Shown piece by piece: positions 1-9,749 of a stretch of DNA of 64,000 bases. The notes under the pieces were generated by a model. The model ran no database searches and had not been told where the DNA came from. It saw only the letters and a program-made list of their open reading frames with translations. Where the stretch lies: positions 65,339,802 through 65,403,801 of the forward strand of contig NC_012871.2 of assembly GCF_000003195.3 (NCBI RefSeq). The letters are read 5' to 3'. Each line of letters opens with the position of its first letter. Position 1 is the first letter of the stretch. The DNA is from Sorghum bicolor (Eukaryota > Streptophyta > Magnoliopsida > Poales > Poaceae). A program made the translations under genes and the position numbers.

Positions 1-52
1 CTTTTCACCTCGGAAATGGCGTCCCAGCGCTGCACTGTAGTAGTACTACTTG

Positions 53-312
53 GGCCTGGTTTAGTTCATCCCGAAAACCAAAAAGTTTTCACATCAAATC
101 TTATGGTACATGCATGAGACATTAAATATAGACGAAAACAAATCTAATTATAATTAAATATAGACGAAAACAAAAACTAATTATACAGTTTAGCTGGAAA
201 TCATGAGACGAATCTTTTGATCCTAGTTAGTTCATGATTGAATAATATTTGTCACAAACAAACGAAAGTGCTACAGTATCGAAAAGTTTTCGCTTTTCGG
301 AACTAAACAAGG
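53..312 (+). mobile_element. Degenerate Tourist-like MITE
   Basis: The left end reads GGCCTGGTTTAGTTC and the right end reads GAACTAAACAAGG in inverted form, matching the better-preserved copies in this window (13990-14232, 48193-48434). The core words ATTAAATATAGACGAAAAC and GAGACGAATCTTTTGA are present. A short internal piece around ATTAAATATAGACGAAAAC is duplicated, which makes this copy longer than its relatives. No coding capacity is visible. The family assignment to PIF/Harbinger rests on the ends and the 3-bp duplications seen at other copies. Confidence 0.75.
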
Positions 313-431
313 TGGCGCAGGCGATGATGAGGGTGTGATGAGCTAACTCTGACACACGCGCGGCCACGCCAGCGGCGAGTGCGGGGCATGTGGGCCGGGT
401 GAGAGATCGAGATCGATCAGGCTCCACGTCG

Positions 432-571
432 ACAATTTAGTTCATCTTAGAAACTAAAAACTTTTCAAAAATTATTATCACATCAAATTTTACGGTACAT
501 GATTGAATATTAATTATAGATGAAAAAAAACTAGTTACACATTTTGTCGGTAAATCAGGAACTAAACAAGA
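432..571 (+). mobile_element. Internally deleted Tourist-like MITE
   Basis: A shortened copy of the same MITE family. It retains the left TTTAGTTC end, the CACATCAAATTTTACGGTAC segment and the right GGAACTAAACAAG end, but lacks the central 100 or so bases. The stretch from 572 to 850 shows nothing recognisable. Confidence 0.6.
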
Positions 572-852
572 TTTTAGTCTTTAGGTCCACACGGCAGTCT
601 CGTACATGGGAGTAACCTTCTTCGTACAGAGAACACAGTAAACTCCTGGCTGGCCGAAGCAGATGCCCAGTACAAATCGGGCTTCCCCTTTGTTGGCTTA
701 ATTATGGCACATTTTGGCGTCTACTTGCCCTATCTTAAATTATAGCTTATGCTAGCTACATTTTAAACCAAATTCCTCTAAATTTGGTCTAATTAAATGC
801 GAAGGACAATGCATTAAGCACCAAACTAAACAGAAACTCAACAAAGTCTCTG

Positions 853-1270
853 CACTAGAAAAAAAATGGTGACATGCTTTCACAATCGCTATGTCAGATC
901 CTGTAAGCACACACAGATCTCAACTTCACCATAGATGGATATTTTGCGAGTCTATGCATAGCAGCATAGGGGTATGTGATGCGACCATACCACAGCTAGA
1001 CAAATCACATGTCAGTGATTAGTCAAAAAACAGAGACGGTTATATGGCACGTCTGCGTTATGAATAATCTCAAACGAGTAATATGATCGTCTGTAAAAAT
1101 AGTTAACGGACCGTTTGCGGTGAATGTATCATGGACGGTGTGAGGACCTGTTTGTGATATTTGTTTAAGCACAGGCGAGTTGAGTAGTTGTCTATGCAAT
1201 TATTATAACAGACGGTGTACAACCTGTTTGTGATTTGGGTGGTCATCCAGACTAATCTCTCGGCATTTTT
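853..1270. mobile_element. CACTA-like transposon fragment
   Basis: The segment opens with CACTAGAAAAAAAATGG, which resembles the CACTA terminal motif. It is followed by repeated words built on GACGGT and CGTCTG and several near-copies of ACCTGTTTGTGAT. Grass CACTA elements commonly carry such subterminal repeats. No matching right terminus was found and no transposase reading frame is present, so this is a relic at best. The sequence from 1270 to 1604 shows nothing I recognise. Confidence 0.35.
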
Positions 1271-1604
1271 TTTTGCTTTTCTGTGATATAGTTATGAACT
1301 CGTGGGAGAAAATATTAGAGACGAATACTATTGAGGGGTGTCTCTGTCAAATCTGAGACGTGTACCGTTTAGTGTCTTCTTTACGTTGTTTCTGGCATCG
1401 CAAATATCCGCATCCGCAGAGGTTAGTGCATTCTGAACAAACTATCGATGTTTACATGTATTTAAATATGATAAAAAATATTTATGGTTCCTTAATTGTG
1501 CTTAATGTGATTCATTAGATCGATTATGATCGACTCAGGTGAGCGCTTCATCGGTGTACCTAAATGGTCTTGGCCGGTGACGTTGCTAGTGGTGGTGTGA
1601 CTGA

Positions 1605-1833
1605 GGCCTTGTTTAGTTCATGATTCTTTTTTATTTTTGTTACTGTAGCATTTTGTTTTATTTAATAATTATTTTCCAATTACGGACTAACTAGACTCAA
1701 AAGATTGGTCTCGTAAATTACAGGAAAACTGTGCAGTTAGTTTTTATTTTTATCTATATTTAATACTATATATATGTGTCAAAAATTTGATCTGATGAAA
1801 AATTTTGAAATTTTTTGGAAACTAAACCGTGCC
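1605..1833 (-). mobile_element. Tourist-like MITE with TGA target duplication
   Basis: The ends are GGCCTTGTTTAGTTC (left) and a mutated inverted counterpart ACTAAACCGTGCC (right). The trinucleotide TGA sits immediately outside both ends, consistent with a 3-bp target duplication. The interior is the reverse of the 13990 copy (for example CTATATTTAATAC and AAAAGATTGGTCTCG). Confidence 0.75.
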
Positions 1834-1856
1834 TGACTTAACTTAACCTTTGAGTA

Positions 1857-2012
1857 CCTAAATATAGATAAATAAAATAACTAATTTGCCTGTAATTTGT
1901 GATACGAATCTTTTGAGCCTAGTTAATCTATAATTGAATAATAATTATCAAATACAAACGAAAGTATTATAATAGCTAAATCCAAAAATTTTCACCATAT
2001 AAACAAGGCCTT
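1857..2012 (+). mobile_element. Truncated Tourist-like MITE
   Basis: Only the right half of the MITE remains, from CTAAATATAGATAAATAAAA through GAATCTTTTGAGCCTAG to AAACAAGGCC at the right end. The left terminus is missing. Confidence 0.6.
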
Positions 2013-2400
2013 ACATCGCAAAGGATAGAGAAGATATGCACTAGGGTTCCCCTGTTAGGTAGGCGTATAGCCAACAACTTTTTGCTAAGATAAAGACCAA
2101 CATAATACTTCCTCGGTTCAATTATCTCTGGTTTTTCTTTTTTTTTTCATTAGTCTCCTTTGTATTGGCTTGGGTGCAAGGTTTTCTCGTTGCTACTCAT
2201 TGGTCATTGACTAAAGGATAAAATGATAGAAACAAGCGAATTGATCATAGATTAGCTGGTTAGGTTCTTTGTAGTGGAACCTGTCCACTTGAGTTTAAGT
2301 CCCCGACTTGATACAGGTGCTCGTATTTTTTTGGATTTATTCCAGAATTTAATATCGCTATGGTTTCAGTGGTAGGCGACGTGCACTTCGACAGCGAGGC

Positions 2401-2450
2401 ACATCTCGAGATTTGATGGTCCAACACATCTCGAGATTTGATGGTCCAAC
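2401..2450. repeat. 25-bp exact tandem duplication in the SINE
   Basis: Two identical consecutive 25-bp units beginning ACATCTCGAGATTTGATGG (2401-2425 and 2426-2450) lie inside the SINE body. Confidence 0.9.
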
Positions 2451-2524
2451 TCGGTTCTTCGGAAGTGCTCACAGAGGTAGGGTGTGTACGTGCGTGCATT
2501 CATCAGGGTGAGTGTGCGTTCGTG

Positions 2525-2693
2525 TATGTGAGTGTTTGCGTGTGTAACTGGGTCTCGAAAACAAAAAGAAGTAAAGTGAAAATATATTCAGATTGTAGGC
2601 GGGGTGGGGTATGCGAGTGTTTGCGTGTGTAACTGGGTCTCGAAAACAAAAAGAAGTAAGTGAAAATATATTCAGATTGTAGGCGGGGCGGGT
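2525..2693. repeat. 85-bp tandem duplication of the SINE tail
   Basis: Two near-identical units start at 2525 and 2610 (TATGTGAGTGTTTGCG and TATGCGAGTGTTTGCG). Each runs through GTCTCGAAAACAAAAAGAAG to a GTAGGCGGGG-type end. One single-base deletion and a few substitutions separate them. Confidence 0.9.
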
Positions 2694-2857
2694 TGTTAAC
2701 ATAACCCGCCCGCTCGCCACGCAAAATGATCAGTGCAAAGTTGTATCATCTGTGCTCGTTAATTAACTGGATATAAATGTTTAGCTTATAGATTCTAAAT
2801 TCTTATAGTATATACGTGGAGAGAGACAGTATCCACATTGTCTCCATGTAGTATAGC

Positions 2858-3010
2858 GGGTCTCGCGGGTTTAGCAGCCTAGTATGTTATGTCCGCGGAA
2901 AATTTATCCGCAAAGTTTATAACTTAGCGGCTGACCGCAAACCCGCAAATAAACTTTGCGGCAAACGATGCGGGTTAGCGGACAGCCGCGAATGAGCCCG
3001 CCTGCAACCC
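2858..3010. repeat. GCGG/CCGC-rich repetitive segment
   Basis: A short region filled with GCGGGTT, CCGCAAA, TAGCGG and CCGCGAATGAGCCCG words on both strands, resembling degenerate grass MITE sequence. No defined ends were found. The remaining spacer, 3011-4072, holds no recognisable gene or element. Confidence 0.3.
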
Positions 3011-4072
3011 GAAAATATATTATTAATAGTTCTCCTAGATTGGTCTATTCGTAGAACAAATTGTATCATCATTGTATCACACAACCACATAACCATGCAG
3101 TTGTTCGACATGGTTAAAATAATTACGGTATAGATTTGGTATTTTAGGAGCATTTAAGAAAAGAGAAGAAATTTAAACATGATTAGTACTGTACCGATTG
3201 CCGAATTCACCTTGGATCGAACGATTCATTGAGTTCCAAGGATCCTCTCTATACCGCGTAGTGTTACTACAGATCACTGTAGAACCATTGGTTGTATTAT
3301 ATTCATTCATAGTTTGATACTACCAGTTCCCAGAATCCCTGAAAACCACACACTGAAAACGAGCATAGCCACTTACCGAATCCCTCATTGTAATCCGTGG
3401 GCGCGTCACGCGTGGACAGAATTCACACCTGGAATTTCATTTGTGCACTAAACTAATGGGGAAAAAAATAAAGGCGTTCTAAAAGAAGATGGTACCAGTA
3501 ACAGGGAGGCAATGTAAAAGTTTGTTTCTTCTGTTTGGGACACAACGGGCGTCAGGGAAACAAATAAGCTGAGACAGGGGCAGCAGTACCCCACTTCCGG
3601 CCAAAAATATTCTTGTTCGCACATGGCAAAGATAATGACAGTTAAATCATGCAGCATTAATAATGAAATCCTATAGGATTAAACAAATGCGATTTCCACT
3701 ATTAGAGATCGGGGACACATTCAGGTCCCTGAGTCCATTGCTCACTTTGAGTAGCAAAATTTTGTTTGGCAATTGTTCTGGAATCTAGTTGGAAATGCTG
3801 GCTAACTTTTAATTTGTACAGCGGGACACTCCCTCTTTTTTCACTGTATCCCTCTCCCTCCCTCTCTCTCTCTCGCTCGTTTCAAAGAGGAAAAAAAGGA
3901 GCTAACAACACAGGGAGCTTGAAGCTTTGTATTGCTACAAATCCCCCCAAAAAAGGCCGATTAAAATTACAAAAAGAAAAAGAAAACTAATAAAGAAAAA
4001 AAGAAAACCTATAGCTATTGAATCGAGGATGCAAATCATCCATGAATCACCAGGTCCTGCCTTGCGTCGTCT

Positions 4073-5716
4073 CTAGACGCAATCCGCCACCATGAACAAT
4101 GCGTTCCCGACCTCTGCTTTGGCCGCTTCTGCATGGCTTGTTTTGTCCTCGTCGACAATGCCGACGACGTCAAAGCCGTCTCCGCGCCCGCCACCGGTGA
4201 GCTGGCGGGCGCGCTCCGTCTGCTCCGCCCAGTCGGTGCCCAGCACGGCGCGCAGCATGAGCGCGGCGCACACGAGCTGCGCGGCCAGCATGCCGCCCCA
4301 CATCCCGCGGAAGTCCAGCCCGGCGGGCCAGAACGCCAGCGCCAGCGCCACGGGCATGCCCACGCCGTAGAACGCCGAGACGTTGATCCTCGCCGCCTTC
4401 TCGGGCCGCGCGCTGCCGCGCAGCACGCCGCAGCCGGCCGTCTGCGGGCAGTTCCCCAGCTCGGCCATGCCCAGCAGCGGGAGCGCCGCCGCCGCCAGCT
4501 TCAGGATGGCCTCGTCCGCGGTGAACATCCGCGCCCAGACGCCCCTCACGGACACGGCGAATGCGCAGGCCACGAGGCCCAGCGCGGCGCCCAGGCCGAG
4601 CCCGACGCGCGCGACGAGGCGCGCGCGCTCCGGCCTCCGGGCGCCCAGCTCGTGCCCGACGCGCGTGGACACGGCGCAGCCGAGCGAATGCGGGAAGATG
4701 TAGATCAGCGACGTGGTCTGTATGAGCACGCCCATGGCCGCCACCGCCGCCTTGGGGTCGATGAGCACGCCACAGAGGAGCACCATGATCTCGTACCACC
4801 ACCACTCCAGGCAGACGGACATGCAGCTGTGCACGCACAGCCTCACCAGGCTCCACCACTCCTTGGAGTTGGCGCCCACCTCCTCCTCGGCTGGCGGCGG
4901 CGCCGCCACGGACGCGCCGCCCTTCTTGGCGCTGCCGTCATCGTCATGGGCGCCGTACATTCCGCGGAGGTAGACGTACGCCACGAGGAACAGCAGGAAG
5001 TTGAGGTTGGTCCAGACCCCGCCGAGCGCGACGCCACGGATGCCGAGGCCGAGGACGCTGACGAGGAGGAAGTTGATGGGCACGTGGAGGAGCAGCGCCG
5101 CGGCGGCGCCGTAGGTGAGCGGCAGCGTGACGGACTGCGCGCGGAGGTAGATGCGGATCGGGTGGAGGAAGCACTGCAGCACGAGGTCGGGGAGGCACCA
5201 CAGGATGTAGGCGTACGCCGTGGCCGCGATGTCAGGGTCCTGCCCCGTGGAGACGAGGACCCGGTGCATGGCCACCCAGAGCATGGCGATGGGCACGCAC
5301 GCGGCCAGGAGCAGCAGGACGGTGCGCCGGAGCGCGGTGCGGAGGAGGTCCGTCCGCCCCGCGCCGAAGGCCTGGCCGCAGACGGGGTCCATCCCGCCGG
5401 CGAGGCCGGAGAGGACGGAGTAGCCGGTGATGTTGGCGAAGCCGAGCGCGAGGGAGCCGCCGGCGAGGGGCAGCTGGCCGAGGCGGCCGAGGAACACCAT
5501 GGACACCAGGGAGCGCATGTAGAACAGGATCCCCGCGCCGACCATTGGCCCGGTGAGGCAGAGGATGGCGGCCACCTCAGCGAGCACGCTGCCGGTGCCG
5601 GTGCCGGTGCCGGGCGCCGGCCTCGGGCGGTCGTGCAGCTTAGGGTAGCTCTTGGCCGTCGGGAGGAGCGCCCTGTGGTGGCATTGCGCCAGCTCCGGGC
5701 ACTGGCACGTCGCCAT
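4073..5716 (-). CDS. MATE (DETOXIFICATION) family efflux transporter
   Basis: Encodes a 547-residue multidrug-and-toxic-compound-extrusion transporter, a polytopic membrane protein that in plants exports organic solutes or metabolites by cation antiport at the plasma membrane, tonoplast or endomembranes. The frame is a single uninterrupted exon. About 12 hydrophobic segments are visible, after a hydrophilic N-terminus of about 45 residues. Family signatures include the run around GGMDPVCGQAFGAGR in the N-lobe, CLEWWWYEIM at the start of the second half, STRVGHELGARRPERAR, and ELGNCPQTAGCGVLRG. The single exon and the WWWYE signature resemble the plant DTX48/49/51 (ADP1/ELS1) branch; that subgroup is inference. 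The frame extends upstream to 5869, but the Met at 5716 is preferred: its context is GCCATGG, and a TATA box lies inside the extension. GC content is very high. The substrate cannot be told from sequence. Confidence 0.93.
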   Translation of the reverse strand: MATCQCPELAQCHHRALLPTAKSYPKLHDRPRPAPGTGTGTGSVLAEVAAILCLTGPMVGAGILFYMRSLVSMVFLGRLGQLPLAGGSLALGFANITGYSVLSGLAGGMDPVCGQAFGAGRTDLLRTALRRTVLLLLAACVPIAMLWVAMHRVLVSTGQDPDIAATAYAYILWCLPDLVLQCFLHPIRIYLRAQSVTLPLTYGAAAALLLHVPINFLLVSVLGLGIRGVALGGVWTNLNFLLFLVAYVYLRGMYGAHDDDGSAKKGGASVAAPPPAEEEVGANSKEWWSLVRLCVHSCMSVCLEWWWYEIMVLLCGVLIDPKAAVAAMGVLIQTTSLIYIFPHSLGCAVSTRVGHELGARRPERARLVARVGLGLGAALGLVACAFAVSVRGVWARMFTADEAILKLAAAALPLLGMAELGNCPQTAGCGVLRGSARPEKAARINVSAFYGVGMPVALALAFWPAGLDFRGMWGGMLAAQLVCAALMLRAVLGTDWAEQTERARQLTGGGRGDGFDVVGIVDEDKTSHAEAAKAEVGNALFMVADCV

Positions 5717-5845
5717 GGCGCTAGTGCGCGGCCTGCGTGGAGTGTCCGTGCCTGCCGCGGCCTCTGGTTTCTTTGCTGCAGAGTGCAGGGGCCACGCCTG
5801 TGTGCTGTTGTGGTGGCAGGGACGGGAGAGCTGGCATTGCGGGTG

Positions 5846-5853
5846 TTTATATA
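5846..5853 (-). promoter_or_regulatory. TATA box of the MATE gene
   Basis: TATATAAA on the minus strand, about 130 bp upstream of the start codon at 5716. It would place transcription start near 5820 and exclude the upstream Met at 5869. Confidence 0.6.
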
Positions 5854-6283
5854 GATGCTTGCGGCGCATGACATTCTATCGTCTGGATTTTCCATGGGCC
5901 CAACGGGAAAAATGGTTCATTGTAAATCGACGAGATTGCTCGCTTGGCCCACAGGGCATAGAGATCCAGCTAGGACGCAAAAAAAGGAAACGACAAACTC
6001 TAAACCTGTTGCTACTAGTTACGTGTGAAAAAAGAAGATGTTTGTAGCGAAACGCCGGGCATGTACTCTACCCCAAATACACCCGAGCATTATCTCAACT
6101 AATAATTCATCAGCGCGACTTGATGTCACACGTGCAAAAAAAGGGCGTTTTGTGACGATAGCAACAAAAACTGTTGTCGATGTACTGCGCCCCCAATTCT
6201 CGAAGCTTCAAACTCAGCGCCACCATTATGCTACGTGACGATTAGAAATCACACTCCAAAGTTTAGTCTATTGGGACAAGTCA

Positions 6284-6744
6284 TATCTCAAGAGTTTTAT
6301 ATTATAATGGCTATCACATAGGGATAGAGCCATTAGTTAACACGTACACGCGAATTTACGATCGCGGCGCGTGGCTTTCTCTCAACTTAAAAGTTTTGTT
6401 ACAATGGGCTATCACACAAGATCATTAATTGACACGCACACGCGACATTTCCAATCGCGGCGGGTGGATTTCTCTCAACTTAAGAGTTTTGTTACAATGG
6501 GCTATCATACAGGGTCACTAATTAACACGCACACGCGACATTTCCGATCGTGGCAGGTGGATTTCTCTCAACTAAAAAGTTTTGTTACAATGGGCTATCA
6601 CACAAGGCCATTAATTGACACTCACACGGCATTTCTGATTGCGGCGCATGGATTCCCTCAACTCAAGAGTTTTGTTACATTGGACTATCACACATAGCCA
6701 TTAATTGACACGCACACGCGATATTTCTAATAGCGGCACGTGGA
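6284..6744. repeat. Five-unit tandem array of about 92 bp
   Basis: Units begin at about 6284, 6376, 6469, 6562 and 6653 and are 91-93 bp long. Each contains TTTCTCTCAACTTAAAAG, then ACAATGGGCTATCACAC, then GACACGCACACGCG. Three consecutive units are exactly or nearly 93 bp, so one frame stays open through them, but no gene context supports translation. A pyrimidine-rich tract follows (6745-6830). From 6831 to 8503 no gene or element is recognised. Confidence 0.9.
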
Positions 6745-8503
6745 TTTCTCTCTTTCTCTATATCTTTCCAATTCCTCTTTTAACTTTCCTTTCTCTCTTC
6801 AGTTACCCCACCTCCAATCTTCACTGCCATATTAGTCATCGACAATCTCACCGCACCCTGCCCACCTCCCCCCCTCTATGTTTCTTTCCTGCCCTAGTCC
6901 TAATTAGTTACTTCGTCGACGACCCTTTGCCCCGCTGCTAGTGACCTCACTGGCAACCTCACCGCCTAATTCATGCCTCGCCTTTGTCGCCTTCATTCAT
7001 TGACAACGACGTGGTTACCCGGCACTCTCCTCCCAACACGGCAACACCTTCCCATGCAAAGCTAGCGCCCTAGCAGGTGGCAAGAAACGTGCACAAAATA
7101 ATGATTTGGCTATCATGCACTAGTTAACCAAGGTCAAAGAGGCAACTACTCACTACTCTGTCATATTCTCATGTGGGGAACAAAACAAAGTACCAGAACA
7201 AAGCATCACTGGGCGGAATGCATGAACACTATTGTCCCATGGATATAGGTTTTTCCTATAGCTATTAGGCCCTTTTGGTTCGATGCCAATACAAATTTGT
7301 TTGACAAAGTAGCAATCTAGGGCGTCGGTTTTAAGTGACTGACAATCCGAGTTGTCTGCCTTGTCGCGAACCAAACAAACACTTAATGTGGCAGCTAGTA
7401 CCAAACCTTTCGAGCATTAAGGACCTAGCTATTCTACAATTGGTTATTTTTTGTTATCTTTGTACCTAAATGGTTACCTGTTTCATCTACATGTAACGGT
7501 TCATCTCCTTTTGTTTTTAATCTCATCAGTTACTCCTTCTCTTTCCCTCACTTGCCTCTATAACCATCACACATGCCAACACAATCAACTAGTAGGGTGA
7601 TGTCTCCCGAAAGTCCCACAACCTCCTCCTTCCCTAACCATACAAATCGTCACCAACTCATCGGTGCCTTGCGCACAAGCTGCCACTACCACTGAGGTCT
7701 TTACTTTAGCTTTGGGAAGGATTTGAAATTTTGGCTGAATTTTGATGATTTGTGGTCTTACTGGTGACCTTCGGTAAATGTGTATATTGATAACTTTGTT
7801 TTTATATTAGGTTATGACTTTTTTTTGTAATCTCGATAAAACATTCACAAACTCTTGAAATTTTGTTTGAAATTTTGATTGATTTTTGGCCTTTTGTTCC
7901 TACCTCTATCATAACAGACTGATCGAGACTTGAGATTTGGTGAGCCCCTTATCTAAACCCTACCTCCCAATCCAAGAACCAATCCCTGTTAGCATTGTCA
8001 TCGGAGTTGAAGAAGAAAAAAATGGGAGGGGGTGAGGAAGGAGATCAACATATAACCATATTGATGTGCAAGGTTTTCAAAAAAATGTTGATGAGCATCC
8101 GTCCAAGTGTTCCCAATCCACCTAACTCTTAGTTGTACTCGAGTTATACACAAAAGGCTGTACTTTTAAGAGTGTGCTCAGTCAACATTTGAATTCACGA
8201 GCAAACTATTCCATGACAGGTTTGGTGCCTACCTCAAGACAGGCTAGCCTAGCCTAGCCCGAGGTGTACTTGGCATGCATGTCTCCACCCATGTACAAGA
8301 TCCTAATAAGGACTTCTTTGGATGCTCATATACTAAACTTAATCCACCAACCTATTGAAACATATATGGGTTAAGATAGAATTTCATACTAATCCACTCC
8401 AACATACATGAACTGAGGTGAATGCATGAGCATCGAAACAAAGTATAAAAATGTAGTGATGTCGATGACCTCGAGTCTAAAGGTTCACTTATGTAGCATT
8501 CCC

Positions 8504-8944
8504 TCCATTCTAAAATAATTGCACATCGATAAGTTAAAATTTTTTAGTTTAACTAAATTTATATAAAAATATAGAGAGTTGCTAAAACACCGGTGCCTGA
8601 TTTTTCTTTCCTTTTCAGACGACGAACATCATCCATCTAATCTACATCCAATGATCACTACTCATCCTCATCTTTAGGACCGAGCACCTCTTCTTCCTGT
8701 CTAGTTCATCTTCACTTTCAGACACTTGTAGGATAGGAAATGTCAAAAAATATATCAACATTTATGATTCACAGTAAGTATTAGATTACTATGTAGTGTT
8801 TTTTTAAAGAAGAATAAAATCAGTAGTGAACTATATTTTTATAATAAACGTACTAGAAAATAAAAATGATGATATACTTCTCTATAAATGTAATTAAACT
8901 TAAAAATAAATAAATTAACTTGTCGAAAAACGAGATGAACAATT
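8504..8944. mobile_element. Degraded Stowaway-like MITE with internal insertion
   Basis: The left end, TTCCCTCCATTCTAAAATAA, matches the Stowaway terminus CTCCCTCCGTTC. The interior words TTTATATAAAAATATAGAG and ATATCAACATTTATGATTC and the TAAACTTAAAAATAAATAA stretch fit the family's AT-rich body. About 150 bp of unrelated, less AT-rich sequence (about 8587-8735) splits it. The right terminus is poorly preserved. Confidence 0.5.
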
Positions 8945-9461
8945 AGGGCCTGTTTGGCAGGGCTCCTCAAGAGGAGCCGGAGCCGTTTCGGTGAGGCCAC
9001 AAATTGTGGCTTCGCCAATATGGCTCCAGCTCCTATACTTTTTATTCCACTAGGTTAATGCCCGTACTTTGTTACGGGTTTTAAAATCCACATACTCTAT
9101 GTTTTTCTTCATTGTTATTTTATTTTTTCTATCTATGAGTTATGACTTTTTTTAATTCGCTAAAACAATTTTGCATGCATTGGTCAGTGGGGGCTAGGTT
9201 GATGGGATAGCGTGTCATCGTGCAGTAAAAAAGACCACCAAAGGAATGGGAGTTGTGGACGGGTCCTCTCCATAATTTTTAGTTATAGAGATAAATATTA
9301 ATTAATAAAATTTTATCTAAATATATCAATGTGTGTTCTTGTTTTAAAGGATTTGTTATAAGAAATTTAATGGTGCAATCGAAATTTAATTTATATCTTC
9401 GGTTTAAGAGTTATGACTTTTTTAATTCGCTAAAATAATTTTGCATGCATGGGTGAGTGAG

Positions 9462-9749
9462 TGTAACGTCCCGCCTCCACGAGGCCGGGTCCGCTTACAT
9501 CTCGCAGCTTTTCTAGGACATAGTCAGCCCCCACATACCAACACTTCGTCTTTTCTGCACACTTTGTCCTCACTCGCGCGCACCCGGGAAGTACTTCCCG
9601 GTCGGTCACCCATCCCTAAATTGCTCTAGGCCAAGCACGCTTAACTTTAGAGTTCTTTATAGATGGGCTCCCGAAAAAGAAGTTGCAACTTGTTGGTATG
9701 TGGTATGAGTCTCCTATTAATCCTATTAAGCCCTGGGCCGGGTGTTATA
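9462..9749 (-). mobile_element. Cassandra-type TRIM solo LTR
   Basis: On the plus strand the segment starts TGTAACGTCCCGCC and ends CCGGGTGTTATA. Read on the minus strand it starts TATAACACCCGG and finishes in GTTACA, as Cassandra LTRs do. It is flanked by GTGAG (9457-9461) and GTGGG (9750-9754), a 5-bp target duplication with one mismatch. The middle carries a 5S-rRNA-like segment, the hallmark of Cassandra. No internal domain or second LTR is present, so this is a solo LTR left by recombination. The expected TG/CA terminus has changed to TA at one end. Confidence 0.85.
9577..9650 (-). other. 5S rRNA-like segment within the Cassandra LTR
   Basis: The minus strand reads AAGTTAAGCGTGCTTGG, then GGATGGGTGACC, then CCGGGAAGT, in the order and spacing of the 3' half of plant 5S rRNA, including the A-box-like and C-box-like pol III control elements. 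The 5' half of 5S is absent, so this is not a functional 5S gene. Confidence 0.85.

Larger units (their letters stand above)
2245..2700 (+). mobile_element. tRNA-derived SINE with expanded 3' part
   Basis: The head has pol III promoter-like boxes: TAGCTGGTTAGG near 2252 and GAGTTTAAGTCCC near 2291, resembling A and B boxes. The body carries the typical grass SINE run of words (CAGGTGCTCGTATTTTT, then a GTGTGTACGTGCGTGCATTC tail). Two internal tandem repeats enlarge this copy: an exact 25-bp unit at 2401-2450 and an 85-bp unit at 2525-2693. SINEs of this type are non-coding and are mobilised by LINE enzymes. Clear target duplications were not found, so the borders are approximate. Confidence 0.6.

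Noticed and set aside
4133..5854. 573-codon open frame on the plus strand, antisense to the MATE gene
   Set aside because: It mirrors the transporter in very GC-rich DNA, has an Arg/His/Ala/Glu-rich composition without domains, and disappears as a concept once the sense frame with MATE signatures is accepted.
5717..5869. 51-codon N-terminal extension of the MATE frame
   Set aside because: A TATA box lies inside it, the downstream Met has the better initiation context, and the extension is unlike MATE N-termini.
6376..6744. CRISPR-like regular repeats
   Set aside because: Head-to-tail 92-bp units without unique spacers in a plant genome; an ordinary minisatellite.
9577..9650. A 5S rRNA gene
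   Set aside because: Only the 3' half of 5S is matched, inside an LTR with TG-type ends and a 5-bp target duplication.
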